A stretch of 61,329 nucleotides of DNA from Desulfovibrio sp. JC010. GTDB taxonomy: Bacteria; Desulfobacterota; Desulfovibrionia; Desulfovibrionales; Desulfovibrionaceae. The notes beneath the pieces were generated by a model. It was not told where the DNA came from, searched no databases, and saw only the letters and a program-made list of their open reading frames with translations. The stretch covers positions 1 to 61,329 of the forward strand of contig NZ_VOIQ01000006.1 of NCBI RefSeq assembly GCF_010470675.1, written 5' to 3'. The number at the start of each line of letters is the position of its first letter. Position 1 is the stretch's first letter. The translations under genes were made by a program, and so were the position numbers. Below are positions 45,219 to 52,280 of this stretch, piece after piece.

Positions 45219-46553
45219 ATGAAATTCCCCAGTAATCTGCCTTGCTCTGCAGTTCTTGACTCGTTGGCAGACGGGGTCTTTACGGTTGATAGGGACTGGA
45301 ACATAACTTTTTTCAACGAAGCGGCCAGCCGGATCACCGGGATTCCTTCGGAGGAAGCCGTGGGTTCAAAATGCTGGGACGTTTTCCACTCCAGCCTATG
45401 CGATGGTGATTGCGCCCTCAGATCCTGCATGAAAGATTGCGGCCGCATCTCCAACAAATCCATATTTTTCATACACGCTGACGGACGCAAAGTTCCGGTC
45501 TCCATCAGTGCCGCACCGCTGGTTGATGCTGACGGGCACTTGATTGGCGGCGTGGAAAGCTTCCGCGACCTGACCGACATCCAGATGATCCGCCGTGAGG
45601 TGGAGGAATCATACCGTTTTGAAGATATTATCGGCAAAAGCGCACAGTTGGGTAAAATTTTCGCCATCCTGCCGCAGGTCAGCAAAAGCGAAGCCACAGC
45701 CCTGCTGCTGGGTGAATCAGGCACAGGTAAGGAACTCTTCGCCCGGGCAATCCACAATTTGAGCGAACGCAAGCACGGTCCCTTTGTGGCCGTAAACTGC
45801 GGTGCCTTGCCGGACAACCTGCTTGAATCGGAATTATTCGGTTACAAAGCCGGGGCTTTCACCGATGCCCGCAAGGACAAAGCCGGACGCTTTGAACTGG
45901 CTGCGGGCGGAACCATCTTCCTTGATGAAATCGGGGATATGCCCGCCAAACTGCAGGTCAAGCTGCTGCGCGTGCTGCAGGAAAAAACCTTTGAACCGCT
46001 GGGCGCAGTGGAAAGCGTGAAGGCCAATGTACGCATTGTGGCCGCCACCAACAAAAACCTGGCCGAACTGGTTGAGGAAGGTAAATTCAGGCAGGACCTT
46101 TACTATCGCCTGAATGTGGTCACCCTCAAACTGCCTGCACTCAATGAGCGCGTGGAAGACATCCCGCTGCTGGTCAACCACTTTGTGAACAGGCTCAACG
46201 CCCTGCAGGGCAAAGACATTGACGGCATCTCTGAGGACACCCTGCACATCCTCATGCGCCACCCCTTTCCCGGAAATGTACGCGAACTGGAAAACATCCT
46301 TGAATTCGCTTTTATCCTCTGCCCCTCGGGGTTCATTCAGGTGGAACACCTGCCTGAATACCTGCAGCCCAAGTCCAAAGAATCTACTCCCCATGATGAC
46401 ATGCCCATGACCATGGAGGAAGTAAAGTGCATGGCCGTGCGCCGTGCACTTGAGCGCAACAACGGCAAAAAGATGGCCACTTGCCGCGAACTGGGTATTT
46501 CCAAAGACACCCTGCGCCGGACCATTGCCCGTTGCGACGAACTGGGCGCATAA
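45219..46553 (+). CDS. sigma-54-dependent PAS-AAA-Fis regulator of ORP genes
   Basis: 444 aa. An N-terminal PAS domain (about 8-120) has a cluster of five Cys (52, 61, 65, 70, 74). The central AAA+ domain has Walker A 'GESGTGKE' and the sigma-54 contact loop as 'GAFTDA' rather than GAFTGA. A Fis-type helix-turn-helix ends the protein ('CRELGISKDTLRRTI'). Position and type match DVU2106 of D. vulgaris, the activator of the orange-protein operons. It lies directly upstream of an orp operon with a sigma-54 promoter. The Cys cluster suggests a redox or metal signal (inference). Confidence 0.88.
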   Translation: MKFPSNLPCSAVLDSLADGVFTVDRDWNITFFNEAASRITGIPSEEAVGSKCWDVFHSSLCDGDCALRSCMKDCGRISNKSIFFIHADGRKVPVSISAAPLVDADGHLIGGVESFRDLTDIQMIRREVEESYRFEDIIGKSAQLGKIFAILPQVSKSEATALLLGESGTGKELFARAIHNLSERKHGPFVAVNCGALPDNLLESELFGYKAGAFTDARKDKAGRFELAAGGTIFLDEIGDMPAKLQVKLLRVLQEKTFEPLGAVESVKANVRIVAATNKNLAELVEEGKFRQDLYYRLNVVTLKLPALNERVEDIPLLVNHFVNRLNALQGKDIDGISEDTLHILMRHPFPGNVRELENILEFAFILCPSGFIQVEHLPEYLQPKSKESTPHDDMPMTMEEVKCMAVRRALERNNGKKMATCRELGISKDTLRRTIARCDELGA

Positions 46554-46573
46554 TTAGCCCAAACCTCACAAAT

Positions 46574-46594
46574 TTCGGCTAAATTTGAGCCGAA
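46574..46594. promoter_or_regulatory. candidate upstream activating sequence
   Basis: TTCGGCT-AAATTTG-AGCCGAA, a perfect 7-7-7 inverted repeat about 100 bp upstream of the predicted sigma-54 transcript start; suitable site for the preceding regulator. Confidence 0.6.
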
Positions 46595-46657
46595 CCACCG
46601 CTCCCCATTCAGTCCCCATTTCGCACAAGACCTTGAATTAACTGACCTTTATTTTCA

Positions 46658-46673
46658 TGGCACAGACTATGCC
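46658..46673 (+). promoter_or_regulatory. sigma-54 promoter of orp operon
   Basis: TGGCACAGACTATGCC: GG at 46659-46660 and GC at 46671-46672 with the required 10 bases between. Predicted +1 at 46684. Confidence 0.8.
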
Positions 46674-46685
46674 TTATGGTTTTCC

Positions 46686-47156
46686 ATGAGAGGAAACGAA
46701 GGACGCAATACTAATTCAAAGCTGCTTTGTTTGGCCTGTTATGAAGACAGGCTGGCCTCTGTATTTGACAATGCCCCGGATCTGAAATTGTTCCGGGTGG
46801 AAGACCATAAAATTTGCCCCGCAGGTTACCTATCCCTTCCCTCAAAAGACCCAAAGGACAGGACATCCGCCATTATAGCCTGCGGGGCAACGTTTTTAAT
46901 ATGCGGTGCAATCTGCGGTTGCACCATGAACGAGCTGGAACAGGCCGGAACCAAGGTCATCCCGTGGATAAGCGGAATGATTGACGATGTTCTCTCGGCC
47001 TATCAACAGAACTGTCTGGAAAACCATGTCATGCCCGGTTGCCGCGGCAGGGGCAGGTGCGGACAGGGAAACAGGGGCTTCAGGGCCAGACGGCCCCCCC
47101 AGAATGCTATGCATGCCGGCGAACCGTCCTTGAACCCAGTGCACAGGAGTAAATAA
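46686..47156 (+). CDS. NifX/NafY-like Cys-rich protein of ORP operon
   Basis: 156 aa at most. The centre 'CGAICGCTMNELEQAG' and 'VIPWISGMIDDVLSAY' resembles the dinitrogenase iron-molybdenum cofactor family (PF02579). The N-terminal 'LLCLACYEDRLA' and C-terminal 'GCRGRGRCG' add Cys. It occupies the place of DVU2107 in the D. vulgaris orp operon. The ATG at 46686 is only 2 bases after the predicted sigma-54 start, with no room for a ribosome site; no later in-frame start has a good one. It ends 1 bp before the orp gene. Confidence 0.75.
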   Translation: MRGNEGRNTNSKLLCLACYEDRLASVFDNAPDLKLFRVEDHKICPAGYLSLPSKDPKDRTSAIIACGATFLICGAICGCTMNELEQAGTKVIPWISGMIDDVLSAYQQNCLENHVMPGCRGRGRCGQGNRGFRARRPPQNAMHAGEPSLNPVHRSK

Positions 47157-47157
47157 A

Positions 47158-47517
47158 ATGAAAATCGCCATCAGCTGTCAGGGCAACGACCTTAACGGTG
47201 AAATCGACCCCCGCTTCGGCCGCGCAAAAGGCTTTCTGGTCTGCGATACCGATGCCGACACTCAGGAATACATTGACAACACCCAGAACCTGAACGCAGC
47301 ACAGGGTGCCGGAATTCAGTCCGCACAGAACGTTGCTGCCACCGGTGCCACTGCGGTCATCACCGGACATGTGGGCCCCAAGGCTTTCACTGCGCTGGAT
47401 AAAGGTTCCATCAAGATTTACCTCATCGGCGGCGGCACTGTTGCCGAAGCTCTTGACGCCTTCAAGGGCGGCAGGCTTGAAGCTGCTGCAGACGCGGACA
47501 AACCCGGCCACTGGTAG
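47158..47517 (+). CDS. orange protein (ORP), Mo-Cu cluster protein
   Basis: 119 aa, NifX/NafY fold (PF02579) along its whole length: 'KIAISCQGNDLNGEIDPRFG' start and 'GAGIQSAQNVAATGATAVIT'. The D. gigas orange protein of this type carries a mixed Mo-Cu sulfide cluster. In D. vulgaris, ORP joins a complex with MRP-ORP and MinD-like ATPases and was linked to septum placement. Metal content here is inference from the family. Confidence 0.88.
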   Translation: MKIAISCQGNDLNGEIDPRFGRAKGFLVCDTDADTQEYIDNTQNLNAAQGAGIQSAQNVAATGATAVITGHVGPKAFTALDKGSIKIYLIGGGTVAEALDAFKGGRLEAAADADKPGHW

Positions 47518-47532
47518 GAATTTCTACATCCC

Positions 47533-47582
47533 GTTCAGTCATGCCTTTTCTCCTCTCCCTTGCTCTGCGGGCATGACTGAAC
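47533..47582 (+). other. long inverted repeat downstream of orp
   Basis: GTTCAGTCATGCC / GGCATGACTGAAC, 13-bp perfect arms with a 24-base loop, 16 bp after the orp stop. mRNA stabiliser or terminator-like structure without T-run. Confidence 0.6.
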
Positions 47583-47641
47583 ATTCCCGGCCATTGACAA
47601 GTCAGGTTCACGTCTTAGTTTACCATGAAATGTCTACAGTA

Positions 47642-47667
47642 ACAGATTGCTAAGATCTGTTTTTTTA
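47642..47667 (+). terminator. intrinsic terminator between orp and MRP-ORP gene
   Basis: ACAGAT-TGCTAAG-ATCTGT followed by TTTTTTT, 45 bp before the next start codon. A TTGACA (47594-47599) lies between the two hairpins with only a weak -10. Confidence 0.7.
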
Positions 47668-47711
47668 TAATGACAACCCCCTCTTTTCTACGAGGGGCAG
47701 GAGATTGATAT

Positions 47712-48977
47712 ATGAGCGATCACGCATGCGGAAGCTGCTCTTCCTCCGGTTCCGGTTGTTCTTCTTCCGGTTGTTCTGAAGGCTGCAGCCCCGAAGATAT
47801 GAAACTGAAAAAGGCCCTTTCCAGAATCAAACACAAAATCGTGGTGATTTCCGGTAAAGGCGGCGTAGGTAAAAGTACCGTAGCAACCAACATCGCAGTG
47901 GCCCTCTCCCTTGCCGGGAAGCAGGTCGGTCTGCTTGATGTTGACGTGCATGGTCCAAGTGTTCCCCGTCTGCTCAGCCTGCAGGACGAGAAGCCGCATA
48001 TCGGCCACGAAGTTATCGAGCCCATCTCCTGGTCCAGCAACCTCTGGGTCATGTCCCTCGGCTTCATGCTGCCCAGCAAAGATGATCCGGTTATCTGGCG
48101 CGGCCCGGTAAAAATCGGCCTGATCAAACAGTTCGTACAGGATGTTGCCTGGAACGACCTTGATTTCCTCGTTGTGGACTGCCCCCCCGGAACCGGTGAC
48201 GAACCCCTTTCCGCACTGCAGACCCTCGGTCAGGATGCCCACGCAGTTATCGTAACCACCCCGCAGGGCGTGGCTGTTGATGATGTGCGCCGCTCCGTGA
48301 ACTTCTGCAAGCAGGTCGGCAACCCGGTTCTCGGTATTGTTGAGAACATGAGCGGATTCGTCTGCCCCGACTGCGGCAACGTACATGATATTTTCAATTC
48401 CGGCGGCGGTGAAGAGCTTGCCAAGGAAACCGGCGTGAACTTCCTCGGCCGTGTTCCCCTTGATCCCGAAGTGGGCCGTTCCGGCGATGAAGGTTACCCC
48501 ATCATCCGCACCGACCATGAAAGCCCCACCGGAAAGGCACTGAACACTATCATCAAGCCCATGCTGAATCTCACCGAAACTCTGCAGGAAAACAACGAAA
48601 TGCCCAAAGCTGAAGAGCTTCAGGGCAAAAACGGCATGATCAGAATCGCAGTTCCCGTTGCAGCAGGCAAACTCTGCATGCATTTCGGCCACTGCGAACA
48701 GTTCGCTCTCGTGGATGTGGACGTTGCCTCCAAGGGCATCGTAGCCACCAACATGGAAACTCCCCCGCCCCACGAACCCGGCGTACTTCCCAAATGGATC
48801 GCCGAGCAGGGCGTACAGCTGGTACTGGCAGGCGGCATGGGCTCTCGCGCCCAGTCCCTGTTCACCGACGCAGGCGTGAAAGTCATTGTCGGTTCCCCTG
48901 CTGAAGCACCTGAAAATGTTGTTTCCAACTACCTCGCAGGCACCCTCCAGACCGGTGCGAATACCTGCGATCACTAG
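47712..48977 (+). CDS. MRP-ORP fusion: Mrp/NBP35 ATPase with C-terminal orange-protein domain
   Basis: 421 aa. An N-terminal Cys/Ser/Gly tail (Cys at 6, 9, 16, 21, 25) leads into a P-loop ATPase of the Mrp/NBP35 family ('ISGKGGVGKSTVATN', 'VDCPPGTGDEPLS', and the cluster-bridging 'FVCPDCGN'). From about residue 300 it is a NifX/ORP-like domain ('RIAVPVAAGKLCMHFGHCEQ'). This matches MRP-ORP (DVU2109), thought to assemble or carry metal clusters for ORP. AGGAG upstream of the ATG. Confidence 0.92.
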   Translation: MSDHACGSCSSSGSGCSSSGCSEGCSPEDMKLKKALSRIKHKIVVISGKGGVGKSTVATNIAVALSLAGKQVGLLDVDVHGPSVPRLLSLQDEKPHIGHEVIEPISWSSNLWVMSLGFMLPSKDDPVIWRGPVKIGLIKQFVQDVAWNDLDFLVVDCPPGTGDEPLSALQTLGQDAHAVIVTTPQGVAVDDVRRSVNFCKQVGNPVLGIVENMSGFVCPDCGNVHDIFNSGGGEELAKETGVNFLGRVPLDPEVGRSGDEGYPIIRTDHESPTGKALNTIIKPMLNLTETLQENNEMPKAEELQGKNGMIRIAVPVAAGKLCMHFGHCEQFALVDVDVASKGIVATNMETPPPHEPGVLPKWIAEQGVQLVLAGGMGSRAQSLFTDAGVKVIVGSPAEAPENVVSNYLAGTLQTGANTCDH

Positions 48978-49034
48978 TCCTTTAGTGGACGACTAAAAGC
49001 CATAAGTACATCTACCTGTACATGCCTCGATTCG

Positions 49035-49066
49035 AAACAGCCTGCGGGATATCCTGCAGGCTGTTT
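49035..49066 (+). terminator. intrinsic terminator after MRP-ORP gene
   Basis: AAACAGCCTGC / GCAGGCTGTTT 11-bp stem with inner GGATATCC and tail TGCTTTTTG. Confidence 0.88.
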
Positions 49067-49135
49067 TGCTTTTTGGGTCCTGATATGTAAAAGTTCACTC
49101 CTTATCACCCAGACTTAGTACAGCAGGAGCAAAAT

Positions 49136-49726
49136 ATGATTTTAGGCATTGAAGGCAGTCCGCGTAAAAAAGGAAATTCCCACAAGATGATGGAAACAAT
49201 TCTGGCCGGAGCTTCAGGACAGGGCTGTGCTACGACCGGAGTCCATCTGCGGGATTTAAAATATGACCCCTGCGTGGGTTGCGAAATCTGTCGCAAGGAA
49301 AAAGCCTGCAAACGGTTTGAAGACGACATGACCGACCTTTATCCTCAAGTCGAAGAAGCAAAAGGGCTGGTGCTCATCTCCCCGGTGCATAACTATAATG
49401 TAACCTCATGGATGAAAGCTTTCATCGACCGCATGTACTGTTATTACAATTTCGAGGACACCCGACCCCGGGCATGGTCCAGCAGATTGTCAGGGCAGGG
49501 CCGCAAGGCGGTAATCGGTGCCATTGCCGAGCAGGAAGAAAAGATCAACATGGGCTTCACCATTGAGGCCATGCGCATGCCCCTTGAGGCTTTAGGCTAT
49601 GAAATCGTGGAAGAACTTCCGGTGCTGCGTTTATTCGACCGCGGTATAATTGTCGAGCATCAGGAAATTATCGACCGGGCCACCAATGCGGGAATCAAGC
49701 TGGCAAAAGCTATTTCAGGTCAATAA
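49136..49726 (+). CDS. iron-sulfur flavoprotein / NADPH-dependent FMN reductase family
   Basis: 196 aa, flavodoxin-like fold: FMN loop 'GSPRKKGNSHKMMET' and 'SPVHNYNVTSWMKAF'. A compact Cys motif 'CVGCEICRKEKAC' (CX2CX2CX5C) matches iron-sulfur flavoproteins, which pass electrons via FMN and a 4Fe-4S cluster. The end overlaps the convergent binding-protein gene by 17 bp. It follows the ORP operon after a terminator, so joint function is only possible. Confidence 0.88.
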   Translation: MILGIEGSPRKKGNSHKMMETILAGASGQGCATTGVHLRDLKYDPCVGCEICRKEKACKRFEDDMTDLYPQVEEAKGLVLISPVHNYNVTSWMKAFIDRMYCYYNFEDTRPRAWSSRLSGQGRKAVIGAIAEQEEKINMGFTIEAMRMPLEALGYEIVEELPVLRLFDRGIIVEHQEIIDRATNAGIKLAKAISGQ

Positions 49727-50858
49727 TATCCTGCACCGCGATATGTCCGTCACGAAAAGTGGAGATGATCACATCTTTGTCCGGGTCGCCGTTGTTGTTG
49801 TAGGCAAAAGTCCCGGTCACCCCGTGGAAGGGCGGCATATCCACCAGTGCATCATGAATTGATACGGGGTTATCCGTCCCGGCAATTTTTGCTCCGGCGA
49901 AAAGGCTCATTACTGCGTCATAGGTCAGGGCTTCGAGTTCGCTGGGATCGACCCCGTTTTTCTTTTTGTAATCCTTTTCAAATTCTGCTGCCCCTTTAAT
50001 GGGCAGTCCCGGAATCCAGTGGTCAGTGTAGTAGCTGTTTTTGAAAAGCTCATTACGCTGCAATTCAATGGGATCCCATGAATCACTGCCCATGAGAATT
50101 CCTTCAAATCCCATTTTACGGGCCTGCGCCACCTGCAATTGAACCTTCTTGGTGTTGTTGGGCAGGAAAAGGATTTGAGCACCGGATTCAACGATCTTCT
50201 TCAGCTGAGCGGAAAATTTACGTTCTCCGGCAGCATAGCTTTGAAATGAAACAACCCTGCCCCCGCCCTTAATATAGTCCTCTTTGAAAAAGCGGCCCAG
50301 CTCGGAACTGTACGGACTGCCCGAATCAAATAACACTCCCACATCTTTCTGGCCCAGATCCTTTTTTGCAAAAAGGGCCAGAGCCTCGCCCTGCACGGTG
50401 TTGGTGTAGGAAACACGGAATGAATATTTAAAAGAAGTAAGCTTGTTGGTTCCGGCCACCGGGGTGATGAAAGGAACCTTATGTTCCTCGCACACCTCAG
50501 CTACTGCCAGAGCAACCTTGCTGGACGCAGCACCGACAATGGCAGAGACCTTTTCCTTCTCAATCAGCCGCCGGGTCACTTTTGCGGCGATTTCAGGTTC
50601 GCCGTTACTGTCCGCAGGAAACAGCTTAACCTTGTAGGACTGTCCGCCAAGCTCCAGTCCGCCGTCTTTGTTAATCTTGTCTGCGCCGTAGCGGGCAGCG
50701 GTAATGATGTAATTCCCTTTTCTGAACAGTTCCCCGCTGGTAACCGCCACCACCCCGACCTTGAACTTCCCGTCAGATTTCCTATCCGAGCATCCGACGC
50801 AAAAACTCAGTAACAAGGCTGACAAAAGCAAAACCAGAGCAAACCTGTACATATTCAT
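49710..50858 (-). CDS. Liv-type ABC transporter substrate-binding lipoprotein
   Basis: 382 aa. A signal sequence ends in 'FCVGCSD', a likely lipoprotein site. The mature protein is a periplasmic-binding protein of the branched-chain amino-acid type (Peripla_BP_6): 'KVGVVAVTSG', 'AIVGAASSKVALAVAEV' and 'PFITPVAGTN'. No Liv permease or ATPase is adjacent. ATG 50858 has GGAG 6 bases upstream; the longer frame from 50888 begins next to the terminator of the neighbouring operon. Confidence 0.88.
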   Translation of the reverse strand: MNMYRFALVLLLSALLLSFCVGCSDRKSDGKFKVGVVAVTSGELFRKGNYIITAARYGADKINKDGGLELGGQSYKVKLFPADSNGEPEIAAKVTRRLIEKEKVSAIVGAASSKVALAVAEVCEEHKVPFITPVAGTNKLTSFKYSFRVSYTNTVQGEALALFAKKDLGQKDVGVLFDSGSPYSSELGRFFKEDYIKGGGRVVSFQSYAAGERKFSAQLKKIVESGAQILFLPNNTKKVQLQVAQARKMGFEGILMGSDSWDPIELQRNELFKNSYYTDHWIPGLPIKGAAEFEKDYKKKNGVDPSELEALTYDAVMSLFAGAKIAGTDNPVSIHDALVDMPPFHGVTGTFAYNNNGDPDKDVIISTFRDGHIAVQDIIDLK

Positions 50859-50889
50859 GGAATTCTCCATCATTAATTTCAAAAACAAA

Positions 50890-50909
50890 AGGCGGCCCGC
50901 AGACCGCCT
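50890..50909 (-). terminator. terminator after mutL-alr operon
   Basis: AGGCGG / CCGCCT stem with TTTTG on the minus strand, 12 bp after the stop of the 62-aa gene. Confidence 0.65.
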
Positions 50910-50921
50910 CTTACCCCACAG

Positions 50922-51110
50922 CTAGATACCCGCCATGCAGTTGTAAAGCTCTTCGCTCACCTCGATGCGGACGATGCCGTCTTCGATGTAAACGCGGATA
51001 TTGTTTTCAGGAATCAGGGCCATATCCATGGCCACGTCCACCCATTTGCTCCTGAGTTCTGCCGGATCAACATCCTTAAGCGGATGACTTTCTGCTACTT
51101 TCCAAGACAT
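50922..51110 (-). CDS. small hypothetical protein (62 aa)
   Basis: 62 aa, starting 'MSWKVAESHPLKDVDPAELR' and acidic towards the end ('IRVYIEDGIVRIEVSEELY'). No family recognised; no signal or membrane segment. GGGAGA 6 bases before ATG 51110 supports this start over 51167. It is the last gene of a mutL-alr operon. Function unknown. Confidence 0.75.
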   Translation of the reverse strand: MSWKVAESHPLKDVDPAELRSKWVDVAMDMALIPENNIRVYIEDGIVRIEVSEELYNCMAGI

Positions 51111-51127
51111 GTTATATCTCCCGTTTT

Positions 51128-52252
51128 TTATTTTTTGTATGTCCTCGGATTCATTCCCAGAAGACAAAAAATTTCATACGTAATGGTTTGCCACCACCCG
51201 GCCAGCTCTTCCGCGCTGATACGCCCTTCGCCTTCTCCGCCAAGCAGATAGGCGGCATCGCCGAATTTCACATCCTTGATGTGACTGACGTCTACAATAC
51301 ACAGCTGCATGCAGACCCGGCCCAGAATCGCGGCCCGCTGCCCGTGGATGCAGACCTGCCCGGCATTGGAAAGTCCGCGGCTGTAGCCGTCTGCATATCC
51401 GGCGCAGACAATTGCCACGGTCATATCCCTCTCCGCTGTATAGGTACAGCCATAGCTGATGGCCTGTCCTTTTTTCAATTCCCGCACAGCCGCAACTTTT
51501 GTACGCACCTGCATGGCGGGCTTAAGTTCCGCACCGGACTCACTCCACTTGGTCCCCGCCAGCGGATTGGAGCCGTAAAGGGCGATTCCACCGCGCTGGG
51601 CTGAATAATGCACCTGATCGTGAACCAGAATTCCGGCTGAGTTGGCGAGAGAAGCTTCCAGCTCATACCCCGCATTGGCAAGACGCTGCAGAATATTCGA
51701 GAAGGTCTCCGCCTGTGCGGACATATACCCTTCGTAAGCCGGATCATCAGAAGTGGCAAGGTGTGAACTGGCCAGCACCGGACGCACTTCCGGGTTGGCC
51801 TTCAGCCAGTCAATGAGCTTGTCCAACTCACGGACACTGAAACCCAGCCGGGACATGCCGGTATCAAACTTCAGGCTGATATCGACCTTGCGCCCCTGTG
51901 CGGAAACAACCCCGGACAGCATTTCCAATTGTTCAAATTCGCCGATAAAAGGAATTATTCCGTTCTGTGCGGCATTAAAGCAATCTTCCTCGTTAAGGGG
52001 ACCAAGCAGGGAAAGAATCCGTTTGCTGCAGCCTGATTTGCGCAGCTGCATCCCTTCGCCCACAGTGCCCACGGCAAAAGTATCCGCTCCCTCTTCCTCA
52101 AGGGCGCGGGCAACTTCGACCAAACCATGTCCGTAAGCATCAGCCTTGACCACGCCATAAACTTTACTGCCCTTCTCGCAGAGCAGCCGGTAGTTATGGC
52201 GGATGGCATTTAAATCAACTTCAACTTCAAGTGCATTATATTCGATAGTCAT
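51128..52252 (-). CDS. alr: alanine racemase
   Basis: 374-aa PLP enzyme making D-alanine for peptidoglycan. The PLP lysine lies in 'VVKADAYGHG', and the catalytic Tyr region is 'ISYGCTYTAERDM'. Met 52252 has GGAG 6 bases upstream; a longer frame to 52405 lies inside mutL and is rejected. It is 28 bp after mutL on the minus strand. Confidence 0.96.
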   Translation of the reverse strand: MTIEYNALEVEVDLNAIRHNYRLLCEKGSKVYGVVKADAYGHGLVEVARALEEEGADTFAVGTVGEGMQLRKSGCSKRILSLLGPLNEEDCFNAAQNGIIPFIGEFEQLEMLSGVVSAQGRKVDISLKFDTGMSRLGFSVRELDKLIDWLKANPEVRPVLASSHLATSDDPAYEGYMSAQAETFSNILQRLANAGYELEASLANSAGILVHDQVHYSAQRGGIALYGSNPLAGTKWSESGAELKPAMQVRTKVAAVRELKKGQAISYGCTYTAERDMTVAIVCAGYADGYSRGLSNAGQVCIHGQRAAILGRVCMQLCIVDVSHIKDVKFGDAAYLLGGEGEGRISAEELAGWWQTITYEIFCLLGMNPRTYKK

Positions 52253-52280
52253 TGGAGACTCCGGTTGAGATTGAGACTGG

